Assembly: GCA_947507595.1 (NCBI GenBank)
Contig: OX382270.1
Span: forward strand, 35,766,164-35,830,163
Reading direction: 5' to 3'
DNA: 64,000 bases
Source of the DNA: Pyralis farinalis
Lineage: Eukaryota > Arthropoda > Insecta > Lepidoptera > Pyralidae
Shown here: in pieces, positions 9,966 through 19,601 of the stretch
Position numbering within the stretch: position 1 is the stretch's first letter
Layout of the letters: each line of letters starts with the position of its first letter
The notes under the pieces: model-generated
Told to the model about the DNA's origin: nothing
What the model saw: only the letters and a program-made list of their open reading frames with translations
Databases searched by the model: none
Position numbers and translations under genes: made by a program

Positions 9966-10877
9966 TTATGTAATTTTTTGGAGATCTTTTTCTGTCTGAA
10001 TTACAAATATCTTGGTATTGGCAGATTTTCTTGCTAAGATCTTGCCATGCTTCACCCATATAAAATGGAAGTCTATATCCCTGGCCAATGTTTTGGCTTT
10101 CGAGAGTAAGTTTTTAAAATATACTGTGAGGTGGTCATTCACAAAGATTCGACCTTCTGTTGAAAATCCAAGGTGTTTTAGGTTTAGCTCTTTGAAATTC
10201 CGTGCCGACGCGACAAAATCTTCCTTGGCATATCTATTCAGAAAGGATATAATTATGGACTTCTCTGTGTTAGATTGTCGAGAAGGAACTCTTGAAACCA
10301 AATTTACGTCTTCCTTTCTTATGGGAAATTTAATCGCAGTTCCGATCTTCATTGCAATATCAAACAGGTTCTCCTTGTGTTTGATGGGTATTCCTTTAAT
10401 TTCGACATTGTTGGCACGGGCTCGCTGGTCATTTTCGCGGCAGTTCTGACTGATATTCATAATCTCCGTTTGTAAGGCTGAAATGGCACTAAGGTCTTCT
10501 TCAACAGCACTTACTCTGGTTTGCAGGGCGTTGATGTTGTCTGAATACTTGCTGATGGTGTCATGTGCCAAAGATATCGAAGATTGCAGGTTGGCCAACT
10601 CCATCTTGATTGACTTGACGTCTTCTACTATTGCAGATAAAGGAGCCAAACGGGATGTTATCTTGCATAACTCCTCATGTAGACTCTCAAGCGTCAGAGG
10701 CTTGGGCGACAAAGGCGCATTTTTACACTCTGGACAGCGCCACGACGACTTACGACCACCCAATTTTCTGTATCCGTTCTCCGTGATACCAGAGCACTGG
10801 AAATCATAATGACGATCACACCCACTGCACACGGCTCCATCCGTAAATGATGCCTTACAGCTCGCGCACTTGAACAT
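9966..10877 (-). CDS. CR1-type LINE ORF1: PHD-finger, coiled-coil RNA-binding-type protein
   Basis: From the ATG at 10,877 the frame gives 303 residues. An in-frame extension without ATG reaches about 10,970. Residues 4-51 form a PHD-like zinc finger: CASCKA, CSGCDRHYDFQC, then WRCPECK. A heptad-like stretch follows (LESLHEELCKITSRLA to VSAVEEDLSAISALQTEI), then a basic C-terminal domain containing NVEIKGIPIKHKENLFDIA and IFVNDHLTVYFKNLL, like the nucleic-acid-binding ORF1 proteins of LINEs. ORF1 proteins coat the element RNA. About 490 bases separate it from ORF2, which is long for a LINE. Confidence 0.8.
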   Translation of the reverse strand: MFKCASCKASFTDGAVCSGCDRHYDFQCSGITENGYRKLGGRKSSWRCPECKNAPLSPKPLTLESLHEELCKITSRLAPLSAIVEDVKSIKMELANLQSSISLAHDTISKYSDNINALQTRVSAVEEDLSAISALQTEIMNISQNCRENDQRARANNVEIKGIPIKHKENLFDIAMKIGTAIKFPIRKEDVNLVSRVPSRQSNTEKSIIISFLNRYAKEDFVASARNFKELNLKHLGFSTEGRIFVNDHLTVYFKNLLSKAKTLARDIDFHFIWVKHGKILARKSANTKIFVIQTEKDLQKIT

Positions 10878-10986
10878 TATGGTGTTATTATAATGATATT
10901 GCTGAGAGTTATCGTAGCGGGCCGGACTTGAGAACCCCTGGATAGCGAACGAAGCGTGTGGCACCGACAATGTTGAGAGACTGACT

Positions 10987-10992
10987 GGATAT
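10987..10992 (+). repeat. Target-site duplication of the CR1 element (right)
   Basis: GGATAT matches 6,376-6,381. The following ATCAACAAAACTAAA continues the Jockey-like frame. Confidence 0.75.
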
Positions 10993-11998
10993 CATCAACA
11001 AAACTAAATTAAACTTACCGAAAATGAATATATCTAAAATAAAAGTTAAAAGTAAAACTGTAACAAACCCGAGTGAAATAGCTAATTGTTTCAATAATTA
11101 TTTCATTGACAAAATTTTGTTAACAAATGATTCAACAGCTAACCAAGGCACTAAAAATATAACAGTACGTAATAATTCAATGTTCACATGTCCGAGCACA
11201 CCTGAAGATATAGTAAAAATAATAAAGTCTCTAAAAATACAAATCGTGTTGGCTATGATGATATCTCAACCAATATCATTAAAGCTGTGGCAGAGAATAT
11301 TTCTGGACATTTAAGTTATATTCTTAATCTTAGCATACTTAAGGGTATTTACCCGGAATTACTGAAACCAACAATAATTAAACCAATATTAAAAAAACAT
11401 GATGGTGAATTATTAGAGTCTTTTAGACCTATTGCCCATTTGCCTATTATTTCGAAGATATTAGAAAAGTATATATCGGAGCAACTGTCTGTATACATAG
11501 AAATATTTAATCTGTTAGCATCAGAGCAAAACGGCTTCAGAAAATCTAAAACTATAAATATGGTTATCTATGATTAAATGGAAAGAGTTATAAATAGTGT
11601 TGACGAACGTATACCTCAATGCTCAATATATTGTGATATGACGCAGGCGTTTGATCATGTTCACCATAACTTACTGCTCAAAAAGTTGGAGGCATACGGA
11701 ATCAGAGGTAATATAGTCAAACTTCTTGAATCGTACTTAACAAACAGAGAGCAATACACACAAATAACTCGTATTAATGTTAATAATAAAAAAGAAGAAT
11801 CATTTCTCTCAAACAAAAGGAAAATGTGTTTCGGAATTCCCCAAGGCAGTGTACTGGGACCATTATTATTTATAATTTATATATATGATCTACCTCAAGC
11901 CACAAAATAATCGATTACACTATTTGTCGATGACAGTACAATAACTATTCAATGTAAAAATGAAAATAATTATAAGAATGACATAAATACAGCCCTGA
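10993..11998 (+). mobile_element. Jockey-like LINE, middle part (reverse transcriptase, broken)
   Basis: Continuing from 6,375, the sequence encodes NPSEIANCFNNYFIDKI and then, after a frameshift, LKPTIIKPILKKHDGE, SFRPIAHLPIISKILE and ASEQNGFRKSKT. A stop follows, then YCDMTQAFDHVHHNLLLKKL, CFGIPQGSVLGPLLFIIYI, and a catalytic box changed to LFVDDS. Stops and frameshifts make it inactive. It is interrupted at 12,010 by an RTE-like LINE and resumes at 13,435. Confidence 0.75.
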
Positions 11999-12315
11999 GC
12001 GATGTAATTACAACTATAGGGAAACGTATGGACTGCGCCAACTATAGGTCCATCAGTTTGATCAGCTTAGCAGCTAAAGTGTATGGAAAAATCATTGAAA
12101 GGAGAATGAGGGTGAAATCTGATGGAATGCTTTGGGAAGCACAGGGTAGATTTCGAAGCGGCAGAGGATGTACGGATCAAGTTTTTTCACTCCGCAACAT
12201 CGTAGAGAAGCATCTATCTGGCTTTGGACCAGAAGGTTTTCTGCGGTTTTGTGGACTTTGAGAAAGCATTTGATAGAGTCGTGCGAAAGAATCTCTGGAA
12301 CATTTTGCCCGGATA

Positions 12316-12376
12316 TGGATTGCACAGCACGGAGTAGGTCACCGTCAAGGTGACCTACTCCGTGCTGTGCAATCCA
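12316..12376. repeat. 28-bp perfect inverted repeat (hairpin) inside the RTE reverse transcriptase
   Basis: Arms 12,316-12,343 and 12,349-12,376 are exact reverse complements with a 5-base loop (GTCAA). The right arm fits the coding continuation (DLLRAVQS) of the family. The left arm looks like a copied-back duplicate that disrupts the frame. Confidence 0.9.
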
Positions 12377-12462
12377 CTTATGAGGATTGTACAGCATGTG
12401 TGCGGGTGGACGGCAGCTAGTCGCCCTGGTTTGATGTCAACATTGGTGTCAGACAGGGATGC

Positions 12463-13401
12463 GTGCTGTCGGCTCGGCTGTTCATCCTGTATCTGGACAG
12501 TTGTCTTCAGAGAATAAGAAATATGAATGTGGGAATGCGAATGGGTGACTCAGTGGTCAACTGCCTGCTTTATGCAGACGATGCGGCATTAATAGCAGAA
12601 TCACCATCCGAACTGCAAACACTAGTTACAACAATGAAAGATGATTGTATGAAGAAAGGCTTACAATTGAATGTGAAGAAAACCAAGATAATGGTATTTA
12701 AAAGAGAGACAACCAGAACGAACACTAGGATTATGGTTGATGATGTAGTGTTGGAGCAAGTGAATGAGATTGTATATCTTGGAAGTGCTTTTAGCAGCAA
12801 TGGAAGGTACACCGCTGATGTGGAGAGACGAGTGAGTGCCGGGAATAGGGTGAATGGAGCGTTGGGTAAACTTCTAGGCAGCCGAAATCTAAGCCAGAAG
12901 GCACAGCTCGCTGTACACAACGCGGTGCTAATTCCAACGCTAACTTATGGAAGTGAGAGATGGGTATGGCAGAGAGAGCATGAAAGTAGAATAAATGGGG
13001 TCGAGATGCGAGCATTGCGCAAAATTTGTGGCATAACGCTTGCTGACCGCGTTCGTAATGAAGACGTGAGAGAAAGAGTTGGTCTAAAAGAGAGAGTCTG
13101 TGTTAAGATAAGAAAGGGCAAGCTCCGTTGGTTCGGACATGTAGAAAGAATGCGGGACGAAAGAATGACGAAACAGATATACAATGCAAAAGTGGAAGGA
13201 TGTAGGAGCCGAGGAAGGCCGAGACTAACCTACCATGACCAAATTGGTCGTGTTTTATCAGAAGGTGATGTCAGAAGCCCCAGGAACCGGCGAGCGTGCA
13301 TGAAAAGAGCTATGAATGTCACAGAAGCGAGTGAAGTATGCAAGGACCGCGTCTTATGGCGCTCGGTTCTCTTTGCCTACCCCGCAAGGGACTTGGCGTG
13401 A
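12463..13401 (+). pseudogene. RTE-like reverse transcriptase, C-terminal 312 codons open
   Basis: The frame contains the catalytic box CLLYADDAALIAES and the primer-grip-like block QLNVKKTKIMVFKRE. NEIVYLGSAFSSNGRYTADV and LTYGSERWVW then EMRALRKICG follow. The tail includes KLRWFGHVERMRDE, RGRPRLTYHDQIG and MKRAMNVTEASEVCKDRVLW. The layout matches the RTE/BovB-like group. Upstream, 12,028-12,261 holds the earlier RT blocks in another frame (QGRFRSGRGCTDQVF), and 12,255-12,290 reads VDFEKAFDRV after a shift. A 28-bp hairpin at 12,316-12,376 breaks the frame, so the copy cannot make a full protein. Confidence 0.75.
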
Positions 13402-13434
13402 AGATATACATACATACATACAGCGATGTAATTA

Positions 13435-14396
13435 ATTGGTTAAATATAAATAATCTACAAATTAATTTAAAGAAAACAAATTTTATATTTTATAAACAGC
13501 GTGCAAACGCGACAATATTACGTTATAAAAATGAAATCCTGAGTGAAACTGAATGAACGAAATTTCTCGGTCTACATGTATACAGTAAACTAAATTGGAA
13601 AATACATACTGAAGTTCTATGTAAAAAGCTCAGTTTGTCAGCTTATGCTCTATATAAACTTGCACCTATATTAAATACTGAAGCCTTGCTATTGGCTTAT
13701 TACGGCTTAGTGGATTCACATTTGAGGTATCGCATCATATTCTGGGGTAATTCTTCAAACAGGGAGTTGGTATTTAATTCGCAAAAACGGTGCGTAAGAT
13801 CAATTTTTAAACTACGATCCACTGGCAGCTGTATGCCTTATTTTTTAAAATACAATATTCTAACTTCCATGTGTCCATCACTTTATATCTTGGAATGTGT
13901 ACTATTTGTTAAAACAAACCCGGGTCTATTTCCAAAACTTTACGCAACATATAAGAACCGCAGAGACAATGAACTAGTTTGTGTTCCTAGAGCTAGGACA
14001 GTACTAAAAAGTAAAAGCGTACTCTGCATACCCCCCACTATATACAATAATTTACCTCTACAATTAAGAAAAATGAAAACGGATTTATTTAAGAAAGCAT
14101 TAAAGAGAATATTAGTTGAAAAATGCTATTATACTGTATCTGATTATTTAAAAGAAAAAAATATTATGTGACATTACTATAATCTGACATTACAATGACA
14201 TTATTTAATTCGAACTACTTGTATTATTGTATTTATTTTTTTTACTATTACATGTAATGTATACAACTGTTTATTATTGATTCATACGCCAGCTATTGGA
14301 TGGCAGAATATGTTGGAACCTCTAAGCTTTGTAAATAATACCATCTTGTGCTAACACATGTTCATGAATAAATGATTTGATTTGATTTGATTGATT
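13435..14396 (+). mobile_element. Jockey-like LINE, right part with (TGATT)n tail
   Basis: The frame resumes with NWLNINNLQINLKKTNFIFY, then LGLHVYSKLNWK after a stop. The 178-codon stretch at 13,635-14,171 includes LRYRIIFWGNSSN, NSQKRCVRSIFKLR and a C-terminus with YYTVSDYLKEKNIM. A 3' UTR follows, with an AATAAATGATTTG end and repeated GATTT units at about 14,370-14,395. With 6,113-6,375 and 10,993-11,998 this makes one 5'-truncated element of about 2.2 kb. Confidence 0.75.
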
Positions 14397-14599
14397 TACT
14401 AATATATCAACATTAAAATCAACACAGACGATTATGTCTTTTTTGATGTGATAACGCCGGCAGCACGCACGAAAAAGTGTCACGTTCCGCAATAGAGAGG
14501 CACGATCGGCCTAAGCGTTCGGCTTGTAACGCATCTATCTCTCTTCCACTCCATCGGCCGATACGTCCGAGTAAAAGAGAGACAGCGGCAGCACACGTA

Positions 14600-15035
14600 A
14601 AATTATCGTCTGTAAGCCGACTTTACGGACAACCAATTTTTGTCTTTTGAAAACTTTTCTTAAAATATCCTCCATTATTTGCTCAAATTGCAAATAATCG
14701 CCACTAGGAGTTCTATATATACAAATAATTACATAACTATCTAATTCAGAACCTGACACCTCGATAGTGCACTCAATAGAGAGACTAACAATATCTAAAC
14801 GTTCTTTGGACTTTTGGTAATTTTTTAACACAATCTTTGACCCATCTTATTAACCACGCCTTATTAAAGCAACTGACTGTTGTATAATTTTTAATGCTAA
14901 ATAACATTTCATTCTTTTTTAGCCAATGCTCTGCCAAACATAAAATATCAATGCCGTATTTTTGAAAAAACAATTGTAATACATTTTCAACCCAGGAAAG
15001 CCTTGACTATTTTCGTGTACAAGATTTAAGTTTTG
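14600..15035 (-). mobile_element. Jockey-like LINE endonuclease fragment, inverted
   Basis: Minus-strand pieces match the N-terminal endonuclease of a Jockey-like element. FFQKYGIDILCLAEHWLKKN contains the catalytic-Glu region. SLSIECTIEV, SYVIICIYRTPSGDYLQFEQ and RQKLVVRKVG (in the place of the usual GDFN block) follow, separated by frameshifts. It complements what is missing from the plus-strand Jockey copy ending at 14,396 but has the opposite orientation. The stretch 14,397-14,599 between them is unassigned. Confidence 0.6.
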
Positions 15036-15725
15036 CTTTCCTTTTGTCTCCCTGAGCAGTTTAAATCTGCAGTCAAGTCAATAAAATTTGTTTGTTTGTC
15101 GTTTACAATGGAAGGCTGTTAACATAAAATTGTTATTATGACAACATGTCAAGTCGTATAAGTTGTTAATATTGTATATGTTAGTATTCAATTTTGGAGA
15201 GATAGAAGAGTAATGTAAGATGTAACGACAAAAATTTACAAGGTTATCCAGGCATCTTAAGGATATTTGGAAAGAATGGATTATAAAAGAGCCACAGAAA
15301 ACTTTTATTGAACAAGACGCATATATCGACAAAATAGCCGATGCGCCAAAAAGTTTTGTTTAGATCGTATTGCTCTGAATGACAGAATTACATTAGTCTG
15401 AACGAAAAACTACTAGGTACTTTATTAATATTTGATCCTACCTGGAATATGAAGTCTCTGAATACCTGAACACTTTTACTTTCAGAACGGTACACATATA
15501 TGATAGAACGCCATGTATTGTATAAATGTTTTGCTTCCTATTCATATCACCTCATCTACATGTACATCATCTGCCTTAATCTACCCACTACAAGAAAAAG
15601 GCATGCTACAATGCTGTTCAATGTTTGCGATCTCTGCATCCACTTAAGTACGTTTGTTTGAGATCATCGGTCCATGTAGTATGGACACGCTCAACAATTC
15701 ATTGTCTCAAAAATGACCTCGTTTG
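15036..15725. other. Unassigned AT-rich stretch
   Basis: No gene is seen. Sequence around 15,650-15,725 (ATCATCGGTCCATG, then CAACAATTCATTGTCTCAAA) resembles the intron flank below exon 1 of the transporter copy at 40.6 kb, which supports duplication of the whole gene region. Confidence 0.45.
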
Positions 15726-15816
15726 ACCAAACAGCGGTCTCCATGTAATCTTATCATCTTCGTCACCGTCATTGGTATCAATGTCTGTAGCAACTTCTGT
15801 GTAATTACATCTCTAT
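15726..15816 (-). pseudogene. Sugar-transporter-like MFS gene, decayed exon 1 (locus D)
   Basis: Aligned by eye to exon 1 at 40,597-40,692, the minus strand reads CNYTEVATDIDTNDGDEDDK and then ITWRPLFGQ. The start is ATA instead of ATG with a 2-base deletion behind it. The donor region reads CAAACGAGGTCATT instead of CAGGTGAGT. Initiation and probably splicing are therefore lost. Confidence 0.6.
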
Positions 15817-16447
15817 AACACACAAATTAATTGAAATGCTAGCAACAACCATTAAAGATTCTACGAAAGAATGAATTTATTTGATAATGTCAGTAAATTC
15901 AAAGCAAGTGAAGTTATTTACCTATCTACAAATATGACTATTTGTTAATTTCTTATTTGATCAGCTTAAATGTCTATTTATAATACTGTGTCACTATTGA
16001 GCAGGATTTATCTATTTTCTCAACAACAGTGTTGCTCGTAACTTCATCTAGGAAGGCATTGAATAATTTAATAAAAATATAACTGTCCAACGTAATATTT
16101 AACATTCACAATAATCAAAACTTTATCTTGAGATGTTTGAGTATTGTTTAAAAGACTTGAAATGTTGAAAAAACTTGAAATGAACTTTAATAATATTTTA
16201 TTTATCATTGCAAATACCAAAGTATCTTCTACTCTCAAATTATTTCATAGCACGATACCCATTCATTGCCAAGATTTAAATTAAATCCTGTCAAGATGCT
16301 TAAATATGTCCCAATCATATTATTTTTATTATAAGAGATATACAGACACTGTGAGATGTTTATAAATATGAACCAATGACTTCATACTTCCAGTATATTA
16401 AAAATCCTTTAGATTAAAAAATTAGCTTTATTCAATTTCCTATAGTT

Positions 16448-17635
16448 TGATACCTATAACAAGTCTCTATTTTGTGAAGTGTTTTATTTTTGTTTCTGGC
16501 AAATATTTATATACGAGTTGTATCATCAAAATACATGTACATGTAACAGCGGAGAAAAGAAATGGTCCATGTTTCCCAAACGATAAAAATCTTGTGGTGA
16601 AAACTTTAATGAAGTACCGATCATAATTCTGTCGTACAAACCAACAGCATACAAAATTTCGGCATCTCAATGGTAATAATTCACTAGTAATGCTACTACA
16701 TTGAATCAGAGGGCCAGTACTAATACCTATAGAGCAGATAATGAGCAAAAAACTTGCTACATATGCATTTTCAACAATAATAGAAATGCTACATAAATAT
16801 AATTACAATGAAATGATAAGTAAGAAACTCAAGCCAACAAAAGAAGTAGAAAATAATAACATTCTTCTGCCTATTATTCTAGATAACGCACATCCGACGT
16901 ACATACTGAAAACAGTTATTCCGTCTAGTATAAGCTTCCAATTCACTGGCAGATATTTGTTTTATGATATCGAGAGAATACATAGTGCATACCATTTTTC
17001 TTGTGCAGTGGTAAAAGGTTAGTAAAATCATAATGATTAATGCAGGCTTATAAAATTTTTTACTTGTGTTGTGTCATTCTATAAAAATATACTACTTTTT
17101 CTTTAAATATGAATGAAATAGCGTTCAAAAGATATTGTTTTGAATTTATATTCAAGCTCTACTGTTTCTCCTTGCCTGAATCCCCTTTACCAACTATATG
17201 CATCTCTGCACTCTCCTGATCTTCCTTACCAATATTGTGACTCTAGCCAAAATATCGCTGATATAAATGTATAAAGAGAAAAAATAATTTGTACAATATC
17301 GATATTTCTCCAATGAAAAAATGTTCCTATTGGATTTGCAACCCAGACACACCAACAGAAAGAAGCAGATTTTATAGTAAGAAAAATATCTCTATGTCTT
17401 GGTGATGAAAATTCTGATATAATTACTGTCAACAAAGGAACTTGCGTAGCCGATGTCATACTTATCAATATTGCGCTTATTAAAATATGCTCAATCCTTG
17501 TGCTAAAGTAGAAAACGATAGATGAAATAATAGCCATAATACTAATCAACTTAAAAGGTAGTTTTCTTCCAAAGCGGACTGATAATGCAGGTAGAATAAA
17601 AATCCATGGAATTGCTGCATAACCGTACGAAGACA
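16448..17635 (-). pseudogene. Sugar-transporter-like MFS gene, broken exon 3 (locus A)
   Basis: The 5' half (17,226-17,635) reads SSYGYAAIPWIFILPALS, VRFGRKLPFK and ISEFSSPRHRDIF in good frame. The PESP block is replaced by LESQYW and a stop. The middle holds several stops and a deletion but is still alignable (the NLLPLHKKNGMHYVFSRYH region). The 3' part (16,467-16,748) retains SIGISTGPLIQC, ELLPLRCRNF and YKYLPETKIKH. The splice acceptor is changed from CAG to CCG at 17,637. It is a paralogue of the intact exon at 34,492-35,735 and is clearly a pseudogene. No exon 2 is found between 17.7 and 19.5 kb. Confidence 0.85.
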
Positions 17636-17639
17636 CGGG

Positions 17640-18155
17640 AAATAAGAAATTTAGATTTAATTGATTAACTTGACATTTTTACATAACTGCTATCAATATT
17701 CTCCTCAAAATCCGATTTTCATATGATCCAACTGTAAAAAGTAGTTGGAATCTGACTTTGTTGTTTTCTTATCACATGACAATAAAACATTTAATTTATA
17801 TCAAGGATAAGTTAAACTGAATTCGCTTACACAACTTTTGCGGTAGAAAGTTTTTCTCTCCGCTCATGTGTGTGACAAATGAAAATGCGCCACCATACCA
17901 TTCGAATTTCTACAGCGATCATTTTATTTAATTTGGATACTTTGGCAGTCAAATCTTCATCTGTTCGTATCGTCTGTTCATCTCGATCTTCCTAGTCTGC
18001 ACTTTACATCTCCTAATTATGCATAAGAGTCGTTTATTCTAAAAATATTCCTGCTGTTATAAAAACCAGTTCAATAACGAGATAGATCGTAAGGAAATCC
18101 CTGCCAAATAAAAAAGTAAAATAAGAGAAATGAATAATATAAAATAAGTCAATAT
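17640..18155. other. Unassigned stretch upstream of the broken exon 3
   Basis: I see no exon-2 homologue and no element here. It is probably intron of the pseudogene. Confidence 0.4.
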
Positions 18156-18159
18156 TTAA

Positions 18160-18225
18160 AAAAAAATGTAATAATGTCTAAGTGACCGCGAGGGCCCAAT
18201 GGCAAATAAAGATTTTTTATCTTTA
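18160..18225 (+). repeat. LINE 3'-tail-like repeat
   Basis: GTCTAAGTGACCGCGAGGGCCCAATGGCAAATAAA matches, in reverse orientation, the end of the LINE at 30,160-31,520 (GGCACTTAGACAC on the plus strand there). It looks like an isolated 3' end of that LINE or of a SINE sharing its tail. Confidence 0.5.
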
Positions 18226-18371
18226 ACTAAAAATATGGCAGAAAATATGATGTACGCAACTATTGATCCAAAAGTACAGCAAAGTGATCAATGCTTTCAT
18301 TTTCAACTGATTACTGTTTATAAGATCGATATGATCTTGTCCAAATAAATAGTCACTTTCGATTATAATGC

Positions 18372-18474
18372 GGTCCATTTTAGTTTCCGCAATATATTGC
18401 AACACAATGTTGCGGGAACTAAAATATACACACACAAGCTAATACAAGCTAAAATGGACCGTAGGTAAATCGGC
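18372..18474. repeat. Imperfect fold-back sequence
   Basis: CGGTCCATTTTAG near 18,372 is the exact reverse complement of CTAAAATGGACCG near 18,460. Inside it, ATTTTAGTTTCCGCAA and TTGCGGGAACTAAAAT pair with one mismatch. No family could be named. The rest of the stretch to 19,010 shows no gene. Confidence 0.6.
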
Positions 18475-19014
18475 CTTTGGACAAGTTAACGTTTACGTGA
18501 TCTGATAGTAAGTCTTCCCTGTGGAAGCTGTCGTTTCTGGTCGCTTGTTAAGGTAGTTAAGGGAAACTTGTGTTGACTATCCTGAATATCTTGTTAATAC
18601 TGAAGAATGTTCAGAACGATGGAATGAATATTTCGGACAAATGTATATAACTTCTCCATCGTTGCCTTGACGTCGAATACCACACTCTTTTAAAAGGAGG
18701 TAAAGAAGTCACGATGCGATTTGTTTGGTCCATAATAAGTAAAATAAAGCTGATGATATTCTTGGAACACTCATATATAGTGGTCTCCATATAATATAAT
18801 TCTTGTGTGCATGTAAATATATCTTGTAAACGGTTGTAACGATTTGGATCAAATTTAATATTTGATAAGGTTTTGTTCCTTTATCTCTCTCGATAGATCT
18901 CTTCTGAAAAATAAACGCGATTTTACCCATAACACTTAAAAAAAAACGAGTGTGCTTTAGGCCACACGACTGAACTGTAAAACTTACAGACAATAGGCAA
19001 TTTAATATCCTTCG

Positions 19015-19135
19015 CGCTCGCGACGGACGGACCGACGCACGCACGCACGCACGGAGTGTTCACTGGGAATTTCACTAGGTTCTTCTTCTTCTTCTTCGTC
19101 TTCTTCTTCTTTGTTTCTTCTTCTTCATACACTTT
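19015..19135. repeat. Simple repeats: GCAC run and TTC run beside a LINE-like 3' tail
   Basis: A short ACGCACGCACGC run (about 19,033-19,052) is followed by TTC/TTCTTCG repeats (19,080-19,128). CACTTTATTGAACG then follows, which on the minus strand is an AATAAAGTG end with a GAA-rich tail. This suggests a minus-strand retroposon end. Confidence 0.6.
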
Positions 19136-19526
19136 ATTGAACGTTAGCGTTTAGAACTTTTTTCGCATTCACATTAGTAGTAGTTGCCAAAAGTCACTAA
19201 CTTATATCTCCCTCTCAACATCCGTTCGCCTTCCCCCCTCCTGCTCGCACCTCTCTCGCTTGCCCCTACAGTAATATACGAAACGTAATTCTCTCTCTCT
19301 TTCAATCTTTACTAACTTATATACTTTTCGCCCAACATACTTTTCGTAACGCTCTCGTCACGCATTCATCACCTTACTCTCCAAGTCAAGCGCGCGTAGA
19401 GAAATTTTACTTCAAAAATGCCGAGCGAAGCCCATAAACTCAGATATTATTATGAATGTCAATTATATTTATCTAACTTAAATGATGTATTTTGAAATCA
19501 CTTTATTTCGCTTCACAATAACTGAC

Positions 19527-19601
19527 CTGATGAAAAAAGGGCTTCCATGAAATCTTTTCATCATCTTCACCTTCAACATCTCTAAGGTTACATTTCTCCA
19601 T
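19527..19601 (-). CDS. Sugar-transporter-like MFS gene, intact exon 1 (locus A)
   Basis: ATG at 19,601 opens a 25-codon exon: MEKCNLRDVEGEDDEKISWK, then PFFHQ. It is followed by the donor GTCAGT, giving phase 0 like exon 1 at 40,597-40,692. It encodes the acidic cytosolic N-terminus before the first membrane helix. The exon is intact, but its nearest exon 3 (16.45-17.64 kb) is broken. It is either a remnant or it splices to the intact exon 2 at 1,482-1,620. Confidence 0.65.

Larger units (their letters stand above)
6382..10986 (-). mobile_element. CR1-type LINE with both ORFs open
   Basis: This 4.6-kb element reads on the minus strand. A short 5' leader is followed by ORF1 (9,966-10,877), ORF2 (6,575-9,475) and a roughly 190-bp 3' part ending in an AAAT-type microsatellite (about 6,382-6,416). 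It lies inside the Jockey-like element with a GGATAT duplication. The two-ORF layout, the PHD-like finger in ORF1 and the simple-repeat tail fit the CR1 clade. Assignment to a named family, for example Zenon-like, is a guess. A short or moderately truncated 5' end cannot be excluded. Confidence 0.85.
12011..13422 (+). mobile_element. RTE-like LINE, 5'-truncated, with 12-bp target duplication
   Basis: The insertion is flanked by GCGATGTAATTA at 11,999-12,010 and 13,423-13,434 and splits the Jockey-like frame. It starts within the reverse transcriptase (CANYRSISLISLAAKVYGK) and ends in a CATA microsatellite tail. The endonuclease half is missing. This is the best copy of the family also found at 905, 3,020, 32,585, 42,895, 47,660, 48,736 and 51,180. 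It is nested inside the Jockey-like copy, so it is younger. Confidence 0.85.

Noticed and set aside
9469..10059. 196-codon minus-strand frame between ORF1 and ORF2 of the CR1-type LINE
   Set aside because: It overlaps the end of ORF1 in another frame, has an odd hydrophobic composition and no LINE domain. It is most likely chance in an AT-rich spacer.
12316..12376. Hairpin as a transcription terminator
   Set aside because: There is no bacterial context and no T run follows. It lies inside a LINE coding region of an insect-type genome.
6113..15035. Twin-priming origin for the inverted Jockey endonuclease
   Set aside because: Twin priming places the inverted 5' piece upstream of the 3' piece. 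Here it lies beyond the 3' tail, so it is reported only as a possible inversion.
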